Assembly: GCA_934725735.1 (NCBI GenBank)
Contig: CAKVCP010000049.1
Coordinates: forward strand, 1 to 15,221
Length of the DNA: 15,221 nucleotides
Direction: 5' to 3'
Source of the DNA: an uncultured Thermoguttaceae bacterium
Lineage (GTDB): Bacteria; Planctomycetota; Planctomycetia; Pirellulales; Thermoguttaceae
Shown here: one piece after another, positions 1-7,882 of the stretch
Position numbering within the stretch: position 1 is the first letter of the stretch
Layout of the letters: each line of letters opens with the position of its first letter
Notes under the pieces: model-generated
Told to the model about the DNA's origin: nothing
What the model saw: the letters and a program-made list of their open reading frames with translations, nothing else
Databases searched by the model: none
Translations under genes and position numbers: made by a program

Positions 1-423
1 GATCCGAACGACAATTCCGGTATGTTGAGAGCGCAACAGCAGCAGCAACAGCAGAACTTGATTCAGCAGAACGGCCTGACAAACGGCGGTTTGAACGATA
101 TCAACGGCGGTATGACGAATATGCCTGGCGCGAACGGTTATAATAATATGCCTACCGGCGGTATGGATACGACTGGCGCGAACGGCTTCAACAATATGCC
201 CGGCGGCGGTTTCGACGCGACCGGCGCGAACGGTTTTAACAATATGCCTACCGGCGGTATGGATACGACTGGCGGCGCAGGCGGCTTCAACAATATGCCT
301 GGCGGCGGTTTCGACGCGACCGGCGCCGGCGGTTTTAACAATATGAACGCTGGCGGCAACGGTATGAACAACATGAACACTGGCGCGGGGGGACTTAATA
401 CTGGCGCCGGCGGTATGTTCTGA
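1..423 (+). CDS. C-terminal end of a Gln/Gly/Asn/Met-rich repeat protein (5' end outside window)
   Basis: The reading frame is open from base 1 (DPNDNSGMLRAQ...) and ends at TGA 421-423, so this is the tail of a longer gene; the ATG-like TTG/ATG codons near base 22 need not be the start. A run of seven glutamines (about codons 12-18) is followed by a tail made almost only of Gly, Asn, Met, Thr, Ala, Asp and Phe. The tail is built from units of about 16 residues of the form GANGFNNMPxGGxDxT. No catalytic motif, Cys or membrane segment is visible in this part. It lies just upstream of T2S pseudopilins H, I and J, so it may be the tail of the preceding secretion gene, for example the major pseudopilin GspG or another Gsp protein. 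That assignment rests only on gene order. The tail looks disordered and probably extracytoplasmic (inference). Confidence 0.75.
   Translation, partial: DPNDNSGMLRAQQQQQQQNLIQQNGLTNGGLNDINGGMTNMPGANGYNNMPTGGMDTTGANGFNNMPGGGFDATGANGFNNMPTGGMDTTGGAGGFNNMPGGGFDATGAGGFNNMNAGGNGMNNMNTGAGGLNTGAGGMF
127..345 (+). repeat. Coding tandem repeat, 48-bp unit, alternating A/B types
   Basis: Units start at about 127, 175, 223, 271 (51 bp) and 322 (partial). Types alternate: units 1 and 3 end TGGMDTT, units 2 and 4 end GGGFDAT. The true period is therefore a pair of about 96 bp. Unit 4 has an extra Gly codon and the array decays into shorter GAGG blocks before the stop. The similarity at base level suggests recent duplication by slippage or unequal recombination. 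Confidence 0.85.
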
Positions 424-441
424 TTCGGTAGGATTGTGTTG

Positions 442-472
442 AATCGTAACGCATAGACGTTCTATGACGATT
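442..472 (+). other. Intergenic hairpin
   Basis: AATCGT (442-447) pairs with ACGATT (467-472), and inside it ATAGA (453-457) pairs with TCTAT (461-465) around a three-base loop. It lies in the 147-base gap between the repeat-protein stop and gspH. It could be an RNA processing or stability element; no T-tract follows it. Confidence 0.45.
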
Positions 473-507
473 ATGAGAACGCAACGCTGTTGTTAAATTC
501 GACGCGA

Positions 508-540
508 CGCGGCGTAATGCTGCGCCGCGCCTGTTTTATT
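508..540 (+). terminator. Terminator-like GC hairpin inside the secretion gene cluster
   Basis: A seven-base GC stem (CGCGGCG, 508-514, with CGCCGCG, 523-529) and an eight-base loop are followed by CTGTTTTATTTAG. The T-tract is interrupted, so it may be a partial terminator or attenuator that lowers gspH-I-J transcription relative to the upstream gene. The strand is inferred from the T-rich side. Confidence 0.5.
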
Positions 541-570
541 TAGTCGAACCTATCAAACTGATCTGGGATA

Positions 571-2148
571 ATGAAACGAAACGCTTTCACGTTGCTTGAA
601 CTGATCCTTGTTCTCGCGCTCATTACGGTCGTCGCCGCAATGGGAGTGGGGACGTATCAGCGTCAACACGCGCGTTCCCTTTTCAAAAGCGGAGTCGTTG
701 AGTTGCAGATCGATTTGAACCGAACGCGACTTCTCGCGATGCGCTCCGGACAAGCGTACTTCTTTCGGTTCATACCTGGAACGGGGATTTATGAAATCGC
801 GCCGCTTCGAACGCTTCAGGAATCGATCTATCGCGCCAACGGAGACGTTTCGGATCTTTATAGCGACGCGCTGGGCGGCTCCCTTTCGTCAAGTTCGTTT
901 GACGCCTCCTCCTCTTATTCCTACGACGATTTGGGCGTCTCCGATCCCCTTGGAATGGGGGGAAACGTTGTGTCGGACGACCTTTTTTCACAAGAGAATA
1001 TCGAGGCTGATCTTGCAGAAGCGGAAACGGCCCTTCGCGTCGATTCGTCATACCTTTCAGGACTCGACAATACTTTAGGCGGAACCCTGAGCGGCGATTC
1101 TTATTCAGGATTGTCGACGTCGACTCTCTCGTCCGGAGGTTCTGAATTTGCTTTAGGGAGTCAGTTGGACGCCCTTCAAAACATGGGAACGATCCCCTCG
1201 ACGACGATTCGCGAGATGAACACGGCGGAGAAGCAGATTGGGGGAACGGATAATACGATCGCGTGGCGCGTTAATAAGGACGGCCTCGTCGTTCGGAAGG
1301 AAGCGAAGGGAGGGGCGCTTTTCCGCTATGCGCGTCTCTCGGAATCGACTCCGACGCAACTTCGCGCCAATCGTCCCGGCTCCGCGTCTTCTACCGCCGA
1401 TTCGTCGAACGACTTGGCGATCGACGCGGGAGAGGATATGGGATCCAGACTAGGGGGATCGCTGCGCTCCATTCCGACGGAAAGCTCGTCGACGTCCCTC
1501 GGAGGCGGATTGACGGCGCAAACGAGCGGAATTGGTTTGAGCGGCGACGCGTTGGACGAGGGAGAAACGAGTCCGGTTGTTTCCAGCGTCTGGTCCGAGC
1601 CGATCCTCTTTTTTCCCAATGGACGCACCTCAACCGTTGTTTTGGCGCTCGCGAACGTCGGGAAGTATTCCTATTATTCGGAGATCGGTCTTAGGGGAAT
1701 GACGGGGTACGCGCGTATTTCGTCGATTACGTCGACTCCCACGGGGATGACGGCGGGTGATAGCGTTCTGACGCAAGAGCAATATTTCCGTCTGACGAAC
1801 CCTGGCGTCGAGACGTCGGCGGAAGGAAGCGGAAACGTCGCGCTTGGAGCCAACGGCGCGGCGTCCGGCCTTCCTAATTCGCTGACGACGGAGTCGCAAA
1901 GCTTCGTTGAAGAGAGCGCGAACTTGCTCGACGATTCTTTGACGTCAGATTCGACTTTCACGCCAAGTTACGGATCGACGTCGCGACGTTCCGGGTATCG
2001 TTTCGACGCGACTTCAACTTCAAACGATCCTTTAGGAACGGCGACTTCGGGCGTTTCCGGCGACGTCTTTGACGACGCCTTCAATAGCGTCGACGCAGCG
2101 GATAACTCCGCGAATTCCTCGAGGGAGGATTTGAATGACCAACGCTGA
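571..2148 (+). CDS. gspH: Type II secretion minor pseudopilin, GspH/FimT-like, with a large Ser/Gly-rich insertion
   Basis: Residues 1-5 (MKRNA) form a short prepilin leader. The mature end starts FTLLE with the conserved Glu at +5, followed by a hydrophobic helix (to about residue 30). The next part, with RTRLLAMRSGQAYFF at about 50-65, fits the GspH/FimT pattern. A second core block at about 336-385 (EPILFFPNGRTSTVV...GMTGYARI) fits the C-terminal strands of GspH. Between them sit about 250 residues rich in Ser, Gly, Leu, Asp and Thr, and a similar tail follows, giving 525 residues where GspH is usually about 150-200. The residue before the cleavage site is Ala rather than the usual Gly. 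ATG 571 is chosen because it leaves a normal leader; its ribosome site is weak. The 3' end overlaps gspI by 14 bases. It should be an inner-membrane subunit of the pseudopilus tip. Confidence 0.82.
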   Translation: MKRNAFTLLELILVLALITVVAAMGVGTYQRQHARSLFKSGVVELQIDLNRTRLLAMRSGQAYFFRFIPGTGIYEIAPLRTLQESIYRANGDVSDLYSDALGGSLSSSSFDASSSYSYDDLGVSDPLGMGGNVVSDDLFSQENIEADLAEAETALRVDSSYLSGLDNTLGGTLSGDSYSGLSTSTLSSGGSEFALGSQLDALQNMGTIPSTTIREMNTAEKQIGGTDNTIAWRVNKDGLVVRKEAKGGALFRYARLSESTPTQLRANRPGSASSTADSSNDLAIDAGEDMGSRLGGSLRSIPTESSSTSLGGGLTAQTSGIGLSGDALDEGETSPVVSSVWSEPILFFPNGRTSTVVLALANVGKYSYYSEIGLRGMTGYARISSITSTPTGMTAGDSVLTQEQYFRLTNPGVETSAEGSGNVALGANGAASGLPNSLTTESQSFVEESANLLDDSLTSDSTFTPSYGSTSRRSGYRFDATSTSNDPLGTATSGVSGDVFDDAFNSVDAADNSANSSREDLNDQR

Positions 2149-2848
2149 TAAACGCGGCTTTACGCTTTTGGAAATTCTTATCGTTCTCGCCGTCCTTGGG
2201 ATGGGGCTTGCCATTATTAGCATGATGATGAAGAATTCCGCGACCTATTCGGGACGCGTCAAAGAAGAAACGAACGTTCAGCTCGTTTGCGACAGCATGA
2301 TGAGCTCGATCCTTTCCGGCAACATGACCGCGACCCTCGGCGTCGAATTGCCCGTTCCTGACGAACCGAACTGGACGACGAAAGTGGAGCTCGTCGACGG
2401 ACCTCTCGAGAGCATCGTCGCCGTGAAGATCACGGCGCGACGTTACGAAACCCCCGCGCCGATCGGAATGGGAATCGACGCGTCTGGAGAAGCGACGGGA
2501 CGCGTCGCGTCGCAAGGTCGACGTTTTGCGATTAAAGAATATGCGCGGCGCGCGAACGTTCAAACGCGCGTTGTGAGAATCGGCCAAAACGGGGAAACGA
2601 CGACTGTCGACGGCACGGGGGAGACGGTCGCTCAAGACATGGCTCAAGGGGTGCAAGGACTTGGCGGCGGGCTCGGCGGAGCTTCCCCTGATCCGAACGG
2701 TTCGCAGTTTGGCGACCAAACGAGTTTATTCGATTCTCTTTCTCCCATGACGGACGCGTTTGGCGCGAATGGCGCCGAGCGAAGCGCGTCCCCTTTGGGA
2801 GGTGGTTCCTTGGGCGCGTCGGGGTTTTCTAACGATTACTCCTTTTGA
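2135..2848 (+). CDS. gspI: Type II secretion minor pseudopilin, GspI-like
   Basis: The 237-residue product begins MTNADKRG, a prepilin leader cut after Gly8. It is followed by FTLLEILIVLAVLGMGLAI, with Glu at +5 and a hydrophobic helix. The short core (to about residue 110, including QLVCDSMMSSIL and an NWTTKVELV strand) agrees with GspI in size and place. Residues from about 165 are a Gly/Ser/Asp/Phe-rich tail (LGGGLGGASPDPNG...) that GspI usually lacks. ATG 2135 has a good ribosome site (GGGAGG, 2123-2128) lying inside the end of gspH, and the 14-base overlap implies translational coupling. In known systems GspI, J and K form the pseudopilus tip; here I call I from order and fold pattern, since minor pseudopilins are hard to tell apart by sequence. 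Confidence 0.78.
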   Translation: MTNADKRGFTLLEILIVLAVLGMGLAIISMMMKNSATYSGRVKEETNVQLVCDSMMSSILSGNMTATLGVELPVPDEPNWTTKVELVDGPLESIVAVKITARRYETPAPIGMGIDASGEATGRVASQGRRFAIKEYARRANVQTRVVRIGQNGETTTVDGTGETVAQDMAQGVQGLGGGLGGASPDPNGSQFGDQTSLFDSLSPMTDAFGANGAERSASPLGGGSLGASGFSNDYSF

Positions 2849-2874
2849 GACGCGTCGTTTTTCAAAGAGACGTT

Positions 2875-5352
2875 ATGATGACAAGCAGAATATTAAGAAG
2901 AGACAGAGCGTCGCGCGATCGCCGCGCTTTTACGTTGTTGGAAATTCTGCTTGTTCTTGCGCTCATGTCGGTTCTTCTTGTCGGCGTCTCGTCGATTGTG
3001 CGTCTCTTTTCGCGTAATTACACCGCAAATGAAAGACGAGTCGGACGCGCGCAGCTCGCGCGGTCTATTTCGCAAATGCTCAGCGACGATCTAGGCGCCG
3101 CCGTTCAAGACCCCATCTTAGACGTCGGGAACGATCCCAATCGCGAATTTGTCCGCCATTTTGGATTGCGCGGGGATTCGCGTTCCCTTCAAATCGACGT
3201 CGTGCAGCCTAGCTCCTTCACTCCGACCGCCGACGTCGACGAAAACCGCCGCGTTATGTCGGGGGGAGAAAAGAAAGCGGGCATGCGGCAGGTTCCCGAG
3301 CTCAAGACGATTTTCTATGAATTCGTCCCGATCAACTCCGTTCAAAAATTCCCCGGCGAGGATGAGGAGACGACCGAAGCGACGTTGCAAGCCTTGGAGA
3401 ATGGAACCGACCTAGGGGCAAATTTGTCCGGCTCACTCTCCGCCTTTGCCGACGAGACGCAGTATTCTCAGGGTACGGGGACGAGTTCGTCGACGCCTCT
3501 CTTTTGGGACGGTATGCGTCCGCTAACGCAGAAATTTGGATTGTCGCGTCGCGAGTTAGATTACGAAACGCCGGAGGAAGAAGAAGAGGAAGACGACGAC
3601 GCGTTCTCCGCGTTTGGCGGCGACGAGGTTTTTGACGATTCCGCCCAATCTCAATTGGCGGGCTCTCTTTCTTCGACGCCAGACAAGTCGACGTCGACCC
3701 TTTCCGGTTCAAGCTCTGGAACGGATTCATATTTCGATATGACGACCGATCCTTCTTCCGCATGGTCTTTCGATCAGCCGATGAGCGCGGCGCAAATCGC
3801 CATGGACAGCGACGACGGAACGACGTGGGCGCCGGAAGTTCTGGATTGCCGCTTCAGTTATTTCGACGGCAAAGACTGGTTTTCTTCGTGGGATAGTCTA
3901 GAACAGAACGGACTTCCCGTCGCAATTAAAGTTGAATTGAAACTCGCTCCGCTGGACGACGTCGATCTGTATCGCGCGTCTCCTCTCCTCTTATCCCTTC
4001 CTTTCGCGCCTTCCGTCGAAACGCTTGCGACGTTGGAAAAGCAGGCCGCCGGGCCGTCCGCAGATTCGGGCGTCAACTCAAGCTTCATGACGGGGTCGCT
4101 CGCCGCGACGCCAGGAACCGAGGCGTCGGGAGAACCGATTGACGTCTTCAATTCATATCGAACCCCGGATTCTGTTTTGAGGGCTTTGCGCGGGATTCCG
4201 AAAACGACGTCTCATCTGGCGGCAAATGGCGCCGTCGCCGCGACTCAGGTTACGCCACAACTCGAAGATTTGGCAAACGACGAAATCGACGAATCACAAC
4301 CTGCCAGTCTTCTCGGCGGCTCGAGTTTGACGGGGGACGCGTCGACAAGCGTCGCGGACGGAGCGTCGGCTTTTGGAGGCGAGGGCGCGGCGCAGGACGC
4401 TTCTTCGTTTTTAACGACCGCTCAGGAGATGGCTTCGGGGGGCGTCGTTTACAATGAAACGGGCGTGTGCGTTGATTTTATGAATAGCGGCGAATACGCG
4501 ACGTTGGAGCTGATGGCGTCGGAATTAGGCGTTTCGGAACCGAGTTATTATGAAGTCGTCGCTTATTTGCCGACGACGCCTTTCTCGCGCGCGAGGACGA
4601 TCGAGCGTCGCGTTCCCGTCGCGACGACGCGCGGAATAGTCGCGAATTCGCGAGGTAGGGGAACCGCGACGACGCGAACGCGCGGAAGCGGAACGAATCC
4701 TTACGCGACGGGAAGCGCGAGAGCGCCTCGGGAACGCCAGGCGCGAGAACGCGTCGCGGCGGAGCGGACGCTCGTGGAGAATCGCGCGGTCGACCGCCAA
4801 GCGTCGACGCGTTCCGCAGCGTCTCGCGGGGCCGCGACGCGAAACGCCGCGAACCGCGAAACGCGCGGACGAATTGAAACGGGGCGCGCCAGCGCGGATC
4901 GTACCGCGCAAGTTCGCGCGACTCGGGAACGCGCCGGTTTTAATCGCGCTCAGAACGACGTCCCCGTCGACGTTCCCATAGGCGAACCCCTTGACGGAGT
5001 CGTCGGCGAATCGACCGTCTTTACGCCTGAATCGACGGGACCGATTCCCGCGACGGTCGCCGATACGACCGCGAGCGCGTCGACGCCGGGCGTCGGCGGC
5101 GGGTTAGGGACGGGGGGCGCCGTCGCGACAGATATGGGGTCCGACGCCTTCGCCGTTTTGGGAACCGATCCCGCAGGCAGCGTTCCTTATTCCGACGGTC
5201 TCTTTTCCGCGGTGGACGCGGCGAACGATTCGCTGGCGCCGGGGCTGATCGCCGATCCGTCGGGGCGCGGCTCCGTGCTCACGCCCGATCCAACGACGCC
5301 GCGACAGTCCTCTGGGCAAAAACAAACTTGGATTCGTGGCAAAAAGAAATAA
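2875..5352 (+). CDS. gspJ: Type II secretion minor pseudopilin, GspJ-like, giant form with acidic and arginine-rich segments
   Basis: From ATG 2875 the product has 825 residues, against roughly 200 for usual GspJ. The leader is basic and ends RRA18; the mature end FTLLEILLVLALMSVLLVGV has Glu at +5. RAQLARSISQMLSDDLGAA (about 50-70) is typical of GspJ. A second core block at about 322-357 (RFSYFDGKDWFSSWDS...LPVAIKVELKL) matches the late GspJ strands. The intervening part carries an acidic run (about 230-257, six Glu then three Asp). After the core come Ser/Thr/Gly/Asp-rich stretches and a segment (about 572-694) with some 29 Arg and no Lys. A TTG at 2845 would add ten residues, but ATG 2875 or 2878 has AAAGAG upstream and gives a more normal leader. 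It follows gspI by 26 bases. Confidence 0.8.
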   Translation: MMTSRILRRDRASRDRRAFTLLEILLVLALMSVLLVGVSSIVRLFSRNYTANERRVGRAQLARSISQMLSDDLGAAVQDPILDVGNDPNREFVRHFGLRGDSRSLQIDVVQPSSFTPTADVDENRRVMSGGEKKAGMRQVPELKTIFYEFVPINSVQKFPGEDEETTEATLQALENGTDLGANLSGSLSAFADETQYSQGTGTSSSTPLFWDGMRPLTQKFGLSRRELDYETPEEEEEEDDDAFSAFGGDEVFDDSAQSQLAGSLSSTPDKSTSTLSGSSSGTDSYFDMTTDPSSAWSFDQPMSAAQIAMDSDDGTTWAPEVLDCRFSYFDGKDWFSSWDSLEQNGLPVAIKVELKLAPLDDVDLYRASPLLLSLPFAPSVETLATLEKQAAGPSADSGVNSSFMTGSLAATPGTEASGEPIDVFNSYRTPDSVLRALRGIPKTTSHLAANGAVAATQVTPQLEDLANDEIDESQPASLLGGSSLTGDASTSVADGASAFGGEGAAQDASSFLTTAQEMASGGVVYNETGVCVDFMNSGEYATLELMASELGVSEPSYYEVVAYLPTTPFSRARTIERRVPVATTRGIVANSRGRGTATTRTRGSGTNPYATGSARAPRERQARERVAAERTLVENRAVDRQASTRSAASRGAATRNAANRETRGRIETGRASADRTAQVRATRERAGFNRAQNDVPVDVPIGEPLDGVVGESTVFTPESTGPIPATVADTTASASTPGVGGGLGTGGAVATDMGSDAFAVLGTDPAGSVPYSDGLFSAVDAANDSLAPGLIADPSGRGSVLTPDPTTPRQSSGQKQTWIRGKKK

Positions 5353-5367
5353 CGCGAGGCGCTACAC

Positions 5368-7305
5368 ATGGACGAGCTAAAAAAAGAAACACAAAACGCG
5401 GACGCGACTCCCCGCGCTAATTTGTCGACGCGCGCTCTTATGGCGATTCTCATTGTCGTCGCCGTCGGAATCGGGTTTGGTAAAATCGTCGGCGTGGACT
5501 CCGTTCCCGATAGAACGATGCAAAACTACAAGCTCGCGCAAATCCCCAAAACGATGGAAGAACGTTCCAAGGCGCTGCGCGACAAGGGCGTCGTCGGCGA
5601 ACGCTACGACGCAGAGATGCAACGAATCTACAACGCGCTCCTTGCCGACGCGTCGAAGGCGCGTCCGACCCTCTGCGCTAACGATCGAAGTCGTTGGGCG
5701 ACTATCCGCGCTCTTGTCGAAAAAGACGCTCGCGTTTATCGCTTTGTCCCCGACGTCTCTAGCGCGGAGATCAACGCGCGTCTTAAAGAATTGCAAGAGA
5801 AGGGAATCGTGGATGACGGAAGGATTACCTTCAAATATTATCCAGAAGAAATCCTTGTCAACTGCGCCGCCAACGCTCCCGAGCGTTTCGAAAAAAAGAA
5901 CATGAAAGCGAAACGCTACGTCAAAAAACTGGTTCCCTACGCGATTGACAAAGCCTGGGAGACCCCCGGTTGGGATTCGATCGACGTCGTGAAACACGGG
6001 CTCTCCGACGAAGTATGGCGCCCAGAAAATCCAAGTTCGGGGTACCTTTATTCGAGTAAACCGCCCCTTCTGCCGACGGTTATGGCGGCTCCTTACTGGG
6101 TTTTGCACAACGTCTTTGGCCTCTCCCTCGTCAAGGAGCCTTTCTTGACGGCGCGGATTTTGTTGGTCTTTTATAATCTCATTCCGCTAGCGATTGCGTT
6201 TCTTTGTTTGGCGCGAGTCGTCGATTCTTTGGGCGGATCCGAGTGGACGAAGATCTTTGTCTTGGCGTCCGCGATCTTTGGCTTCTTCTGCCTTTCATAC
6301 GTCGCGACGCTCAATAATCACGTTCCCGGTTTCGCCGCGATTTCCATCGCGCTATGGGCGGCGTGCGAGATCCTCTTGAACGGACGAACGAGCGGGTGGT
6401 ATTATATCTGCGCGGGCTTTTTTGGCGCGTTTGCCGTCGCGTGCGATCTTCCTGCGGCGGCGTTTGCGCTCTTCCTCTGCGTCGCGCTCCTGGCGAAGAA
6501 ACCCAAAAAGACGATTCTGAGCGCTATTCCCGCAGGCCTCGTCGTGGCGGCGGCTTTTTTGGCGACGAACTATATCGCACACGGAATATGGACCCCCGCG
6601 TACGCCCATAAGCGCGATCATATGGATTTGCAACGCTCTCTCGCCGGTGAAAAGGGGAACGACTCCGATTCCAACGAGGTGAAATTTAGCTTCGATCCAA
6701 ATGATTGGTACTACTACGCGTATTACCCTGCCGGTCGCCCGCGAGAAATGCGCTACGCCGCGCTGAGCCACTGGGCGAATCGATCGGGAATCGACAAGGG
6801 GGAACCGTCGATCGCGCGTTACGCCTTCCATTCGACGATAGGCCTGCGCGGCGTTTTCTCCCTTTCGCCGATTTGGATTCTGAGTATAATCGGCGCCATT
6901 CTTTGGCTCTTCGAACGCCGGAGCGTCGCTGGGGAGTCCGCGAAAGAAGGCGACGACGCGAGTTTGACGATCGGGAATAAGACGCGTGTTACGAAGCTTT
7001 TGGCGGCGATGACGCTGACTCTTACGGTCATATTCTTCTGGTTCTTTATGACGCGCGATCAAGGGGATCGAAATTACGGCGGCGTATGCTGTTCCCCTCG
7101 ATGGTTCTTCCCGTTGGCGCCCCTCTTCGCGCTATGCCTGACGCCGACGCTCGAACGGTGCGCCAAGAATCGCGCGCTCCGCTGGATCGCGTACGCCGCG
7201 CTGGCGTGGTCCGTCGCTTCCGCGTTCTACCCGACGTGGACGCCCTGGACGTCTCCGTGGCTCTATCAGATAGCGGTCGACGGAGGGCTCTTTACGCCGT
7301 ATTGA
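5368..7305 (+). CDS. Polytopic inner-membrane protein of unknown function
   Basis: The 645-residue product has a charged cytoplasmic start, one membrane segment at about 22-44, then a soluble part of about 180 residues with many Lys, Arg and Tyr. A motif YLYSSKPPLLPTV lies near 226-238, followed by about eight hydrophobic segments spread between about 235 and 625. The layout of a large loop after the first helix and many later helices resembles GT-C-type membrane glycosyltransferases, but I see no motif that proves it. It starts 15 bases after gspJ with GAGG at 5356-5359, so it is probably cotranscribed with the pseudopilins; whether it works with secretion is unknown. The end FTPY is followed by TGA. 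I do not recognise a named family. Confidence 0.8.
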   Translation: MDELKKETQNADATPRANLSTRALMAILIVVAVGIGFGKIVGVDSVPDRTMQNYKLAQIPKTMEERSKALRDKGVVGERYDAEMQRIYNALLADASKARPTLCANDRSRWATIRALVEKDARVYRFVPDVSSAEINARLKELQEKGIVDDGRITFKYYPEEILVNCAANAPERFEKKNMKAKRYVKKLVPYAIDKAWETPGWDSIDVVKHGLSDEVWRPENPSSGYLYSSKPPLLPTVMAAPYWVLHNVFGLSLVKEPFLTARILLVFYNLIPLAIAFLCLARVVDSLGGSEWTKIFVLASAIFGFFCLSYVATLNNHVPGFAAISIALWAACEILLNGRTSGWYYICAGFFGAFAVACDLPAAAFALFLCVALLAKKPKKTILSAIPAGLVVAAAFLATNYIAHGIWTPAYAHKRDHMDLQRSLAGEKGNDSDSNEVKFSFDPNDWYYYAYYPAGRPREMRYAALSHWANRSGIDKGEPSIARYAFHSTIGLRGVFSLSPIWILSIIGAILWLFERRSVAGESAKEGDDASLTIGNKTRVTKLLAAMTLTLTVIFFWFFMTRDQGDRNYGGVCCSPRWFFPLAPLFALCLTPTLERCAKNRALRWIAYAALAWSVASAFYPTWTPWTSPWLYQIAVDGGLFTPY

Positions 7306-7386
7306 CGCGTAGCGCCCTTCTTATAGACTAATACGCAAGAGAATATGCAATTTCAGCCGCCGCGCGACACGCGCGAAGGAGAAAGA

Positions 7387-7881
7387 ATGGCAAAATCGAA
7401 CACAAAAAAACAAGATAAAAAAGACGACGGAATTGAACGCGTCGTCAGCGACAATCGAGAAGCGCGATTTCAATACGAGATTATCAAGGAATTGGAATGT
7501 GGAATCGAGCTTGTCGGAAGCGAAGTGAAAAGTTTGCGCAGCGGAACCGTTTCTCTCAAAGAGGCGTACGCGCGATTGCGAAAAGACGAAGTTTTTTTGG
7601 TGAATTGCGAAATCCCGCTTTACATCGAAGCGAATCGTTTTAATCACAAGACGCGACGCGACCGCAAGCTCCTTTTGCATCGTCGCGAGATAGAGAAATT
7701 TGCGAAAAAGGCGCTCGAAAAGGGGATTACCCTCGTCCCGTTGAAGTTGTATTTCAGAAGAGGTCGCGCGAAGTTGCTTCTTGGTCTAGGTCGCGGTTTG
7801 AAGATTCACGACAAGCGTCAGAAGATGAAGGAACGCGACATGAAGATGGACGCGCGCCGCGCTTTCTTGGCGAGACGATAA
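7387..7881 (+). CDS. smpB: SsrA-binding protein SmpB (trans-translation)
   Basis: SmpB binds tmRNA (SsrA) and brings it to ribosomes stalled on broken mRNA. The 164-residue product is of normal length. Family signatures are visible: GIELVGSEVKSLRSG (about residues 37-51), YIEANRFNHKTRRDRKLLLHRREI (about 79-102, the tmRNA-binding core), KGITLVPLKLYF and IHDKRQKMKERD near the end, followed by a basic tail. ATG 7387 is preferred over an in-frame ATG at 7345 because AAGGAG lies at 7376-7381, five bases before it, and because the next residues give a normal SmpB start. No tmRNA gene was seen in this window. The stop is one base from the mutY start, so the two are probably cotranslated. Confidence 0.97.
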   Translation: MAKSNTKKQDKKDDGIERVVSDNREARFQYEIIKELECGIELVGSEVKSLRSGTVSLKEAYARLRKDEVFLVNCEIPLYIEANRFNHKTRRDRKLLLHRREIEKFAKKALEKGITLVPLKLYFRRGRAKLLLGLGRGLKIHDKRQKMKERDMKMDARRAFLARR

Positions 7882-7882
7882 C

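Noticed and set aside
127..420. CRISPR-like array
   Set aside because: Repeats are adjacent, in frame and without unique spacers; they are coding tandem repeats.
2081..2719. Long - strand open frame opposite gspI
   Set aside because: Arg/Ser/His-rich composition typical of an antisense shadow in this GC-skewed codon style; no start signals.
2845..2874. TTG start for gspJ overlapping the gspI stop
   Set aside because: It would add ten residues to an already long leader and lacks a ribosome site at the right distance; ATG 2875 or 2878 fits better.
5377..6108. Long - strand open frame opposite the membrane-protein gene
   Set aside because: No ribosome site and no recognisable protein pattern; the + strand frame is continuous with signals.
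7302..7327. Possible smpB promoter, TTGACG and TATAGA
   Set aside because: The spacer is only 14 bases, too short for a normal sigma-70 promoter.
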